This document shows, in pieces, positions 13,001 through 18,917 of a DNA stretch of 64,000 bases (positions are counted from its first letter, which is position 1; each line of letters opens with the position of its first letter). A program made the translations under genes and the position numbers. This stretch comes from an uncultured Lachnospiraceae bacterium (GTDB lineage: Bacteria; Bacillota; Clostridia; Lachnospirales; Lachnospiraceae). The stretch covers positions 1 to 64,000 of the forward strand of contig CAJTXN010000004.1 in the NCBI GenBank assembly GCA_910583605.1, given 5' to 3'. The notes under the pieces were generated by a model. The model did not search any database. It was not told where the DNA came from and saw only the letters and a list, made by a program, of their open reading frames with translations.

Positions 13001-16000
13001 AGTGACATTACAGTTATTCCTGATGAATCGTAAACAGTTAAAATATCCGTCGATCACAACACCTTCACTGCTCTGATTCCGAATTTCCGCAATATTAAAT
13101 GCAGATTCCGGCGACGCAAAAGAGATTATCTGCTTTTTATCTCCGCTGAATATAACTTTATGAGTTCCGGAAGTAATAAAATTATTTTTCCGGTAAGTTA
13201 CGCTCTGCCGAAAGTCTCCTTTCAGTTCCAGTGTTCCCGCCGTCATAAAACCGCTGTTACTGTTTCTGCTGCTATATATAAAATCTCCGTATACCACGGC
13301 CTCATCATTTTCATTGCTCATATAGAGATAGCTGTTATCACCGCTTATGCTCAGATTTCCCCGGCAGACAAAACTTCCTCCGCTCATTCGAAGATACGTG
13401 TTCCATATGGTGGTATTTCCTTCCACCTCCAGCCGGTTTCCCCTTAAATCCACTCTGCTGTCCACAGCCGCATCCCCGGATATCCGTAAATCTCCCGTCA
13501 GTGTATAGGTGCTTCCAAACCGCAAATTCCCCTTATAGTGATTTCCGGTAATCATAGCACTGCTGTCCAGATTCACATATCCCGTGATCACACTGTCCTC
13601 ATTGGTAAGTTCCCCGGTTACGGTTACATAATCATCGGTAATTGTAATCCCTTCCGTGCTGCCGTTGGCAAATACCAGATTTGCAAAACAGGTATTACCG
13701 GCTTTGCCAACAGTAATACTTTGGCCATGGTTTCCGTTAAAGACTACCTTATGTTCTTCCTCTGCGAGGAAATTCTTGTTGGAATCATTAGCCGTCCGGA
13801 TAAAATCTCCTCCGATATACATGGTACCGCTCTTAAGTTTTCCGTTATGCCCGTTAATGGATGCCATAACAAAATCCCCGGTTATGGTAACAGCATCCTC
13901 CGGACTGGTCATTTCCAGATATCCGGTGCTGACGGAATAGGTTACGGTTCCGTCGCTTCCCACAGTCATAGACTGAATGCGATAGTCGCCGTTTACCGTC
14001 AGATTTCCCCCGTTTATTGCAACCGTACCGCCTCCCTGTATCAGATTTCCGGTTATGGTCAGACTGTATCCGTTTAAATTCAGCTCATCCGCTCCCAGAT
14101 ACAGATCACCGTCTATAATCGTATCCTCTTCTAAAGTCCATCCCAGTACTCCTCCGTCAGACAGGCTGATGCGGCAGCCGTTCTTGATCAGCTCGGCACA
14201 ATTAAAATTTTTATCAATCACAACACCGTCACTGCTGAAATTCCTGATTTCAACAATATTGAATTTTGATTTCGGGGACGCAAAAGAAATAGTCTGTTTT
14301 TGCTCCCCGGTAAACAGAACTTTATTGGTTCCGGAGGCTATGAAATTAGCCTCCCGGTATGTTACATCCTGCCTGAAATCTCCTTTCAGTTCCAGCGTTC
14401 CTGCCGTCATAAAGCTGTTATTACTGTTTCTGCTGCTATATATAAAATCCCCGTATACCACCGCAGAATCGTTCTCATTGGTCATATAAAGATAAGAATT
14501 ATCCCCGTCTATGGTCAGAATCCCACCACAGACATAACTTCCACCGTTCATTCTGATGTATGAATTATAAACTGTGCTGTTTCCCTCAACTTCAAGATGA
14601 TTTCCTTTTAAATCCACCCGGCCGGAAACATATAAATCTCCAATTATCCTGATATCCTGATTTAAAGTATATGGTCTGACAAAACGCAGATTTCCCCTGT
14701 AACGGTTGTTTGTAACCACTGCCCCGTCATTTAGATCCACATATCCCGTTACATTGCTTCTTTCATTGGAGAGTTCACCGTTCACCGTGATCCTGTCCGA
14801 AATTACTATTCCCTTTTCATGGGTATTTTCAAAAGCAAGCTTTGCAAAGCGTGATGTATTATAGCTGGAATTCTGAAAAGATATCCTCTGCTCTTCTCCG
14901 CCGTTAAACACCACCTTATGGTTTCCCGTTGCCGCAAAGTTCTGATCGGAGCCTTTCACTTTCCGGATAAAATCCCCTCCGATATACATGGTACCTTCCG
15001 TCAATCTTCCCTCATGGCTTTGAATGGATGCCATTACAAAGTCACCGTTTACAATGACCGTATCCGCCGGATTGGTCATCACCAGGGATCCGGCACTGTA
15101 ATCATAAACCTTCTCATTATTTTCGTCAAAGCGGTAGGACTGTACTCCGTAATTCCCTTCAACCTTCAGGGTTCCTCCGTTCAAAACAAGCCTTCCCGAA
15201 TATTGGTCAAAATCGCCGTGAACGGTGAGCGTATGACCGTTCAGATTTAATTCACCCCCGGTCAGACAAAGTCCGCCTTCTGTTTCCTCATCCTTCTCCA
15301 ACGTCCATCCGTATCGGCCCGAAACCGGATATATGATACCGGACGGATTTCCCGTAATCTCGTCTGCATTTACCGGAAAAGAAGCATAAACCCCTTCGCC
15401 GCCCGTATTTTTAATCTCAAGGATATGAAACCGGGAATCTGGAATGGTCTGCACGATAGTCTGCCTGCCGGCGCCGCTGAGCAATACCCTGTGATTCCCG
15501 GATGGCTTAAAACAATTATATTTGTTGTTACAAAAATCTTTAAAATCACCCTTTACTTCTATAGTTCCTTCAGTTATGTAAGAATCATGGCCGGCATTCC
15601 AGATAAAATCGCCTTCAACAAATATATAATCATTAATATTCGTCATGTAGAGATAATTCTGTCCGGAAAAAACAGCCGTTCCCAGACAGTTTACGTATCC
15701 TTTATTGATAACGAAATCTCCGCCTGATATGGTTAAATTTCCGTGAATGTTTAACTGATATCCGTTCAGATTAAATCTTCCGCCTTTTACGGTCAGATTC
15801 TTTACATCCATGTCTGCCTCTAATGTGTAATCGGCGAATACCGTTAAATCTTTATATATGGTTTCCTCACTGATGACACCCTGCTCTTCCGTTGCGTTTC
15901 CGGTATCCCTCATTTCAGGCGCGGCATTGGTTTCTGCAGCATAGAACGTATCCCCGGAATAGTTTATCGTCTGAAATACCATGATCAGCACCAGCAGCAG

Positions 16001-16054
16001 GCTGACAGTCCTTTTTCCTACGTTTTTTATAAAACTCTTATGTATCTTATTCAT
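1043..16054 (-). CDS. Giant secreted Rhs/YD-repeat polymorphic toxin with HINT and C-terminal toxin domain
   Basis: A 5003-residue exported protein. In order: signal peptide (about 1-40); repetitive NGGxLxVxGD beta-strand units to about 1790, including four long repeats; fibronectin III and Ig-like modules (about 1790-2760); a PKD-like domain (about 2762-2845); a carboxypeptidase-regulatory-like segment; a Gly/Ser linker (about 2993-3020); a DUF6531-type entry domain (about 3310-3380, VDMTTGAF); YD repeats (about 3460-4480); the Rhs core ending NPVKLTDPFGLSP (near 4605); a hydrophobic pretoxin region; a HINT domain from Cys4763 to His4895-Asn4896; and a 107-residue toxin. Known family behaviour is that the YD repeats form a shell enclosing a toxin freed by autoproteolysis. 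The tip has H4916, R4920, R4924 and T4972 in an arrangement like DUF4258/BECR-type RNase toxins; this is inference. The upstream neighbour is a dockerin protein 17 bp away; the downstream one is the candidate immunity gene. Confidence 0.93.
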   Translation of the reverse strand: MNKIHKSFIKNVGKRTVSLLLVLIMVFQTINYSGDTFYAAETNAAPEMRDTGNATEEQGVISEETIYKDLTVFADYTLEADMDVKNLTVKGGRFNLNGYQLNIHGNLTISGGDFVINKGYVNCLGTAVFSGQNYLYMTNINDYIFVEGDFIWNAGHDSYITEGTIEVKGDFKDFCNNKYNCFKPSGNHRVLLSGAGRQTIVQTIPDSRFHILEIKNTGGEGVYASFPVNADEITGNPSGIIYPVSGRYGWTLEKDEETEGGLCLTGGELNLNGHTLTVHGDFDQYSGRLVLNGGTLKVEGNYGVQSYRFDENNEKVYDYSAGSLVMTNPADTVIVNGDFVMASIQSHEGRLTEGTMYIGGDFIRKVKGSDQNFAATGNHKVVFNGGEEQRISFQNSSYNTSRFAKLAFENTHEKGIVISDRITVNGELSNERSNVTGYVDLNDGAVVTNNRYRGNLRFVRPYTLNQDIRIIGDLYVSGRVDLKGNHLEVEGNSTVYNSYIRMNGGSYVCGGILTIDGDNSYLYMTNENDSAVVYGDFIYSSRNSNNSFMTAGTLELKGDFRQDVTYREANFIASGTNKVLFTGEQKQTISFASPKSKFNIVEIRNFSSDGVVIDKNFNCAELIKNGCRISLSDGGVLGWTLEEDTIIDGDLYLGADELNLNGYSLTITGNLIQGGGTVAINGGNLTVNGDYRIQSMTVGSDGTVTYSVSTGYLEMTSPEDAVTITGDFVMASINGHNGKLKSGTMYIGGDFIRTANDSNKNFLAEEEHKVVFNGNHGQSITVGKAGNTCFANLVFANGSTEGITITDDYVTVTGELTNEDSVITGYVNLDSSAMITGNHYKGNLRFGSTYTLTGDLRISGDAAVDSRVDLRGNRLEVEGNTTIWNTYLRMSGGSFVCRGNLSISGDNSYLYMSNENDEAVVYGDFIYSSRNSNSGFMTAGTLELKGDFRQSVTYRKNNFITSGTHKVIFSGDKKQIISFASPESAFNIAEIRNQSSEGVVIDGYFNCLRFIRNNCNVTLPDESIFGWTLEKDTVFQGDLYLGADEINLNGYSLTVRGNLIQKGGTVNLNGGSLTVEGDYRIQNVITDGNGAEICSVSSGYLLMTNPEDTVTVTGDFVMASTNDHREKLSNGILYIKGNFLQLEEGNDRNFCASEKHKVIFNGDSAQSITFKKRFYSSWFANLEFANDSAEGITITDRASVTGELTNVTSRVTGYVDLERTAFLTNGYYKGNLRTYITALSKDMRVSGDLFVAEGLDLKGNRLEVEGNTTIWNKYIKMNRGSFICRGSLDIGGDYGSLKMDNENDYAVVYGNFTFGNKYGSHMSAGTLELKGDFRQIITYWEDNFIASGNHKVIFSGDKKQTISFASPKSHFNIVEFRNYSEEGIYCENGLNAAEVITNDCNITYNGSQMTGWTLNSDMVIGEDLVLVGGILDLNGHTLTVTGDFIQSSGTVEINGGTLLIEGSYYMQSVRTQSNGTVKYDSGRGILKMTSEKDYIKVNGDFVTSSIYSHTDFLTAGTLEISGNFTQNNAGIKDNFHTAGDFILKFSGNRQQVIFFGSPADSSLSDVIFDNSSVQGIRISNSMYVTGNVEDNSRNVTGTIYAGSGVDFKDNYFSGNITMNSTKSLSADITAGGTFILGSSMNLNGFTLTADSVTVSNGTLDVGGGSVYCKKNFTVESNGTLVMSNGTDHITVGGDFSTASRYSHLGKLTDGIMEIKGDFTQNGAAQAFACTENHSVLLSGKAGTSGRVYKQTIRFSSVGSSSFHKLTITRPLDYYSFNSDINNICHELIEDIRDSEPPSKPEGLTITEAAATTVSLTWNPSEDNIKVLGYEVYRNNEKIVTVTGTEYKDIKLEPEKNYIYKVCAFDEMRNVSEFSQQVSVTTAPDTLAPEIPGSLLVRSRTGSSVILGWLPSSDNVGCTGYKIFRNGEEIAVVGSVNTYKDSGLSAGVEYIYQIKAFDGAGNESDFSSGVSGYAVNPSITNITPSDNTVIGSGSVTVTVRFLNTGNSTGNRVKFLYSADGENWKDISRTLIGQQNFSGTELYASCSWDISKLTSGEYTVKCILYDADDNSAEKEVTYIIDNDPPQPLTGINGDTDNGTIIVWWDVAADADCVSYQLYRSAGTSSDFKKIMSFSDIRTVSYTDKDIVEGQTYFYYVTGLDRFGHESERSNIFSITAEADREAPYIVSIADGKRLNGDAEIKVTAYDNLWVSRILLQYYDSEAEEWRDIGTEPASNGVSVILWNTAGFEDGTYSVRAFAWDGSGNKSTEDFTASLEIDNSGPAKVIISGVKASSSGVSLKWQDTEEEDFAYFQVEQWKDGEFVTIGTESKILGMNITGLVPDTSYKFRVVGYDTLGNRGEASDEVEVTTTADDVKPYITGFSPAQSAFRDKIEFKVTAKDNHVVSLLKMYGSSDKENWTLLAEADNTTLSGEYIFEYTCGLESFPEGVLYFKAVVLDAAGNESEPVITSHKVDRTAPRAIENLKAGDNNGSVSLSWTADDEDIRFFTIYRADEETGIYTELVHECTTKNYYDIHAEAGKIYSYKIRAVDLAGNVSEESNETIVQVSEDREAPVIYGMTPGDGSTVGKNPKLSVVVYDTKLKSLYVEYKKADSDGLWTELGRNDAINGTYEKVTFEWDTEGLEEGSYLLRAVAADFNNNISEPFEISCVLDITAPKQPVLSLLQENFRLTLEWNPEESEDFDCYKIYRKSVLESKYTLLHTTGDCRYTDNNVTPGLVYSYKVEAYDKYGNYSESNTMSGFAYEEDTIPPTAVVPEEMIVVQGRQFTLDGTESDDNVRIKSYSWYMGNGETVYGSRTVYTYDKAGTYTAVLTVTDAAGNSDTAKFNITVLDKNTSASKELRVVNEKQEPVSYAYVYLYSETEGNRTLRTDSEGRVIVSGKFGEQKIAVYKQGYLPKEHIIQIDSVDGGEIETIRLQSGEVVVGNFSVHRMELEEMAEAGIDFTNPENYESFTFTVELTFQQTPIPTVIKYVYTGKGGYVFGNGSGSGGSGGSGGSSGGGGGNSTYHHKGGSIQIEKVESEEELPIFAYINKTDSISWLKEMFCAELGIINCADPGFSLADCRASIEIPEGLSLAKTREGQSEIQNMGTIAGQSSKSVSWYIKGDKAGEYNLTAGFTGTLMPFGVPLNVAFETKEPFKVESGDGIHIYIQPESAAYIGRDYYIQYEVQNKSNRIFYNFETSFGPYTSPGYEEEITITDTKGNVETQVYQGETYVIPEAGSCSRMPVISGGDTISVGVFAPGDVINGTYRVPFAAAGDPEEHYYRLVESVAREIGESNTGVELHISPISSHVTKYNVKCVEVKNVWGDPVDMTTGAFTDSIHAMILNCNPALSFDLSYDSLHTASGECGTGWSHNFESRLTEEKGVVNLYITPENFITFVAEDKVVRDIKGELVAKQIMINTADNDKGAKNFLCISTGMEDYDLFRDEDGSYTLNLPDGQIWEFNSRGKLTKLVDSSGKAVELTYGLNSMSITEPVSGMSLTARYNDQGLLTAVEDHTGRKTLFAYEDGCLVKATNPLGESIYYYYDENRRLVREKNHAGTIFVINTYDEQGRVIRQDDADPETPLTYYAYAVDKNGSTDTTATDRNGNTVVYHSDAFGHISKITDQNGNSVSYAYDTEGNRISETNGTGGTTLYFYDKQGNITEIRDGNGNSTKMSYDKAGNLLKLTGPDGETNTYTYDVYNRLQTSTEHSGVKKSYTYDKDGNVLTEATGGLGVITYTYTNGLQTGITDHNGNTTAMLYDACGNVKQVTGADGSITAYTYDLLGRKTGITDGTGGSIRYTYDCSGNVTSITDENGGTATFEYNANNWLVKTTNKRGGITVYEYDGEGRNIKTTNPDGTVTTTEYDGARCALSATDGEENTYSYEYDAANRPVKEIMPDGTTVSHAYYPNGKEKQTTYADGSFVSYSYDKSWRLIKTEDHLGRIYRYQYDNGGNLTRTTDPLGYVTENVYDQYGRMLSSTDANGNTTTFEYDANGNCIRKTDALGLVLEMKYDSRNQMTAMTAKTEYGDYTVQYTYDALGRVTEYTDEEGHRFKTEYDHLGNITAVTDADGKVTERTEYDPAGNVTKVTDALGVSSVYAYDAMGNATKMTACDGTEMEAVSTYAYDAIGRMLRAVDAENGESSYTYDNVGNIVSMTDPNGGTTTYQYDTMGRRTGRVSAVGSRNTYTYNAAGLLAEAKNARNQTTAYQYDALGRITGRTDELGTISYTYDGNGNVLTVTDESGTITREYDAKNRVTKYTDARGNTVKYGYDSLGNLMTLTYPGGEILRYAYYPTGRLKTVTDWKNRVITYEYDGNGRLIKLSRPDGSVETYEYDASGQLTRQTDLNGDRVVNSFTYGYDTAGNITSIESENVAGEQTSVSNVTMKYDAANRLITYNGKTVTYDADGNMTYGPLNGELASFTYDCRNRLVSAGDTGYEYDAENNRIGVKTGTTETSYVVENNSGSLSQVLSATEKSLSEEKPADTTLYIYGNGLLAQEKETGEYLLYHFNNIGSTSAVTDMDGTIVHAYTYGTYGELLSGNREDIRFLYNGRYGVATDENGLYYMRARYYNVDIKRFINQDVVEGSIATSPSLNQYAYCQGNPVKLTDPFGLSPFTSWSTLGHAFLDVLGFIPVFGVIPDTVNGFWYLAEGDHFSAAASFVSAVPGWGDVIGAVGKTAKGCSKVSKMVRYGSKIVGRIGNIALGSYQTGSIAVSLYDKHIVQGESWDWDSTVQLFSAGLFATTTVVSAKGLANDLSNYSSVKYDIQTSQCFVEGTLVLTKEGNKPIEEIQAGDLVYATDPETGGSGYKEVLRTFRKESDVLIHVFVNGEEIETTAVHPFWVENRWVSAKDLKEGDLLTLADGSAARISGVYGEKLDEAVVVYNFEVEEFHTYYVTEAGVLVHNANKVGGCGVTGNKSGKNTNHGNQRLKERGFSQEKVDDIVNNYSQKVYQDGGRTVYAKKTGNYYDVIIKNSDGEVITAVGGNTKSLKTWKDVARMLNNNGGYSSLPVN
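11200..15830 (-). repeat. Four long in-frame repeats (~1.16 kb each) in the Rhs toxin gene
   Basis: The motif GWTL followed by an acidic stretch and LNGxxLTVxG recurs at about 15308, 14139, 12976 and 11821, spacings of about 1155-1169 bp. A second anchor, DLKGNxLEVEGN, recurs at about 14600, 13440 and 12275. Each unit is about 390 residues of short beta-strand turns (NGGxLxVxGD, YMTNENDxAVVYGDF, GTLELKGDF, KQTISFASP), which suggests a beta-helix or stacked-strand stalk. The copies are similar but not identical in DNA, so they are prone to misassembly or recombination. Confidence 0.85.
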
Positions 16055-16071
16055 ATGTTTACCTCTTCGTT

Positions 16072-17412
16072 TTAATCAATATTACCGGTCACCCGGATGT
16101 CCGTTATGTTTCCGTTTTTATCGTAACTGTATTCAACATAATTTTCAGAATCATATACTGCCTTTATTACCCTCCCAAGCTTATCGTACTCATAGCTTAC
16201 CGTTCTTTCCGTATATTCTTCCGTTTCATCTTCCTTCGGAGCTTCGGTGGTCTCTCCGTTGATATATTGCTCCAGAGTATCCCTGTCCTTATCATCCACC
16301 ACGCCGTCTCCGTTTGTATCCGCAAACTTTTTCTGCTCTTCGGTCAATGTTATTTCTCCAGCCAGAAAACGGTCAAGCAGATCCAGATCTTTCTGGTCAA
16401 CGACTCCGTCGCCGTTTAAATCCCCGGTCAGCGGATTCCCTTCCGGTAGATTCGGATTCTTGTGATACCAGATTCCGTCTTTATACCACATGGTTCCCGT
16501 AACTTCAAATCCTTCCTGTTCTGCCTCAGGAATCTGACGTACGCCATCGCTAAACAACACTTTTGCCTCCGAATATTTTGTTATGATATACTTATACCAT
16601 CCGTCTCCCATTGCATCCATTTTCATTCCCGGCCAGACCGGACCCGTATCGGTATCGGATATATAATAATAAATGTATGGCTCCCCCCACCCGCCGGGTT
16701 TATAAAAATTCACTACAATGTCCGACGGACGGTTCTCATAGGCGATTCCGTTTCTGTACCATACTTCTTGTGTTACCGTAAATCCCTCCGCATCCTTTTC
16801 CGGAATCTGATTCCTTTGTGAATCATTAAAAATAACTTTTGGAAAACGGATTCCTGTTATTTCATATTCAAACCAGCCGTCTCCTTCAGGATTCATGGGC
16901 GTTCCCGGCCATTCCGGCGTTATGTCCCCCTCTCCGTAATAATAAATATACGCATTATCCCAATCGTTATAATTATAAAAATGAACCTTTACGGAAGAGT
17001 CGTCACCGGCCTCCAACGGATTCTCGTCATACCAGGTTCCATTGTAATACCACTTGTCACCTGTGACCGGAAATCCCGGTTCATTCTGTCCCGGTACCTG
17101 ATTGTTTCCGGCATCACTGAAAATAACATTGGCAGTTTCACAGCCGGTGATTTCATAAACATACCAGTTTCCGGATTCCCGGTTCATCGGCGTTCCCGGC
17201 CAGGGTTCTCCCTCATGGTTATCTGAATAGTAATAGATATAGGGATTACTCCAGTTATCAAAATTATAATAATGAATCGTTATTGACGTTTCCTCATTTA
17301 AATTTGATGTGGATGCCCAATTGTACTTTATGGCTGAAAAACCTATGGTAAAAAATACACATGCCAAAAATACAATAAAAATAATTTTGTTAATACCGCT
17401 ATTCTTCTTCAA
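16072..17412 (-). CDS. Secreted protein with three CBM26-like starch-binding modules, dockerin and C-terminal YD repeats
   Basis: A 446-residue protein with a single N-terminal hydrophobic export segment (about 9-28). Three ~95-residue repeats follow (about 40-325), each with the pattern Y-IYYY-WPGTPM-GWYxYEITG-VIFxD-NQxP, typical of CBM26-type starch-binding modules. Next is a dockerin type I (about 327-390) with two calcium loops, DLNGDGVVD and DTNGDGVVD. The last 44 residues are two YD repeats (YEYDKLGRVI and YSYDKNGNIT) like those of the Rhs protein encoded 17 bp downstream. The start is TTG at 17412, chosen because GGAGG lies 8 bp upstream. Known: such modules bind alpha-glucans and dockerins bind cohesins. 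Inference: it is co-transcribed and may work with the Rhs toxin on the cell surface. No catalytic domain is visible. Confidence 0.85.
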   Translation of the reverse strand: MKKNSGINKIIFIVFLACVFFTIGFSAIKYNWASTSNLNEETSITIHYYNFDNWSNPYIYYYSDNHEGEPWPGTPMNRESGNWYVYEITGCETANVIFSDAGNNQVPGQNEPGFPVTGDKWYYNGTWYDENPLEAGDDSSVKVHFYNYNDWDNAYIYYYGEGDITPEWPGTPMNPEGDGWFEYEITGIRFPKVIFNDSQRNQIPEKDAEGFTVTQEVWYRNGIAYENRPSDIVVNFYKPGGWGEPYIYYYISDTDTGPVWPGMKMDAMGDGWYKYIITKYSEAKVLFSDGVRQIPEAEQEGFEVTGTMWYKDGIWYHKNPNLPEGNPLTGDLNGDGVVDQKDLDLLDRFLAGEITLTEEQKKFADTNGDGVVDDKDRDTLEQYINGETTEAPKEDETEEYTERTVSYEYDKLGRVIKAVYDSENYVEYSYDKNGNITDIRVTGNID

Positions 17413-17540
17413 TTATCTTTCCTCCGTTTCTCTTTTGTTTTGTATTGAATTGTAACATAACACATTTGAGTTTATCAACTATATTTTACCAAAATTTTCC
17501 ATTTTTCTCATTAATTTGACACAATTATATGTTGTACATT

Positions 17541-18713
17541 TTATTTACAATATTTATTAATATTTCTTATTTTATTGTTTACATCGTTTGTAAATACCAC
17601 CTGATGCAAATCCACAATTCCGTTCATAAACGCTGCTGCACAGACACACAGATATAATTCCCACATTCTCACAAATTTTTTATCAAAACGCAGTTCCACC
17701 AATTCCCGGTGATTCTGAAAATTTTTATTCCAGTGCAGCAGCGTTCTGGTATAATGCCGCCGCAGGCTTTCCACATCTATGGTATAAAAACGAAGTTCCG
17801 AAGCTTCATGGATGATTTCCCGCAGAGAAGGAATCATTCCTCCCGGAAAAATATATTTCTTAATCCACGGGTCTCCCGGATATTCTTTTAACGCACTGAT
17901 GAAATGCAGCAGAAATATACCGCCCGGTTTCAAAACACGTTTCACGTTTTTCAGGAACAGCGGATAATTTTCTCTTCCCACATGTTCCAGCATACCAACG
18001 CTTACCACCCGGTCAAACTGCATATTCAGCCCGGATATATCTCTGTAATCCATAAGTTTTACCTGAATCCTGCCGCCAAGTCCAGCCTTCCGTATCTCTT
18101 CTTCAAAACCTGCTTTCTGTTCCCTGCTTAAGGTAATGCCCACTCCGTTGACATCATATTTCTTAACCGCTTCCATCAGAAGATACCCCCAGCCGCACCC
18201 GATGTCACACAGGGTCATTCCCGGAGCAAGCTGAAGCTTCCGCAGAATTCTGTCAATCTTATTGCACTGTGCCTTATACAGACTATCCTCCTTGTGCTGA
18301 AAAAAGCCGCAGGAATAGCTCATGGTTTCATCCAGCCACAGACGATAGAATTCATTTCCGATATCATAATGTGAAGAAACCTCCTTCAGCTGATTTTTCT
18401 TATCCTGAGAAGAAAACAATAGTTTTTTTAATGCCCTTCTGTCGGTAGAAAACTTTCCAATCTGACCCATAAAGCGGTTCAATGCACGGTACAAATCCCC
18501 TTCTATTTCCAGACTTCCGTCCATATATGCTTCACCCAGAGCTATGGAAGTACTTTTTAACAGTTTGGACAATTCCGGGATTCTATGAAAAACCACCCCG
18601 AACTCCGGTCTTCCCTCTCCGATTTTATACCGTTTTCCGCCGATTTTAACTGTAAACGGATGTTCATCAAATCTTGTAAGAAATCTTAAAAATTCTCTTT
18701 CCCTGATATTCAT
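17541..18713 (-). CDS. cfa: Cyclopropane-fatty-acyl-phospholipid synthase
   Basis: A 390-residue cytosolic enzyme that transfers a methylene group from S-adenosylmethionine to the double bond of membrane phospholipid acyl chains. The N-terminal third matches the family lipid-binding domain (GRPEFGVVFH, LGEAYMDGSLEIEGDLY). The methyltransferase half has the SAM loop LCDIGCGWGYLLME, the VNGVGITLSREQ strand, DRVVSVGMLEHVGRENY and the C-terminal HYxRTLLHWNKNF segment. Length is normal for the family. It is monocistronic in appearance, divergent from the metallophosphoesterase gene, with the accessory Rhs operon downstream of it on the minus strand. Confidence 0.93.
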   Translation of the reverse strand: MNIREREFLRFLTRFDEHPFTVKIGGKRYKIGEGRPEFGVVFHRIPELSKLLKSTSIALGEAYMDGSLEIEGDLYRALNRFMGQIGKFSTDRRALKKLLFSSQDKKNQLKEVSSHYDIGNEFYRLWLDETMSYSCGFFQHKEDSLYKAQCNKIDRILRKLQLAPGMTLCDIGCGWGYLLMEAVKKYDVNGVGITLSREQKAGFEEEIRKAGLGGRIQVKLMDYRDISGLNMQFDRVVSVGMLEHVGRENYPLFLKNVKRVLKPGGIFLLHFISALKEYPGDPWIKKYIFPGGMIPSLREIIHEASELRFYTIDVESLRRHYTRTLLHWNKNFQNHRELVELRFDKKFVRMWELYLCVCAAAFMNGIVDLHQVVFTNDVNNKIRNINKYCK

Positions 18714-18917
18714 AATAATAGAACCTAATACCGTTATTTCCCTAAATAAACGGATTCTTCTCCTTCTTCCAATAAATATACTATTTTACAATTATTCCCT
18801 GTCCAAAACAAACTTATTCTTGTGAATCAGATGTCTGCTACATCAGTCAATTAAAATCTTTTAAAAAATATGTTATATTGAAGCGGATAATCACATGGAA
18901 AGGAAAGTAATAATATA

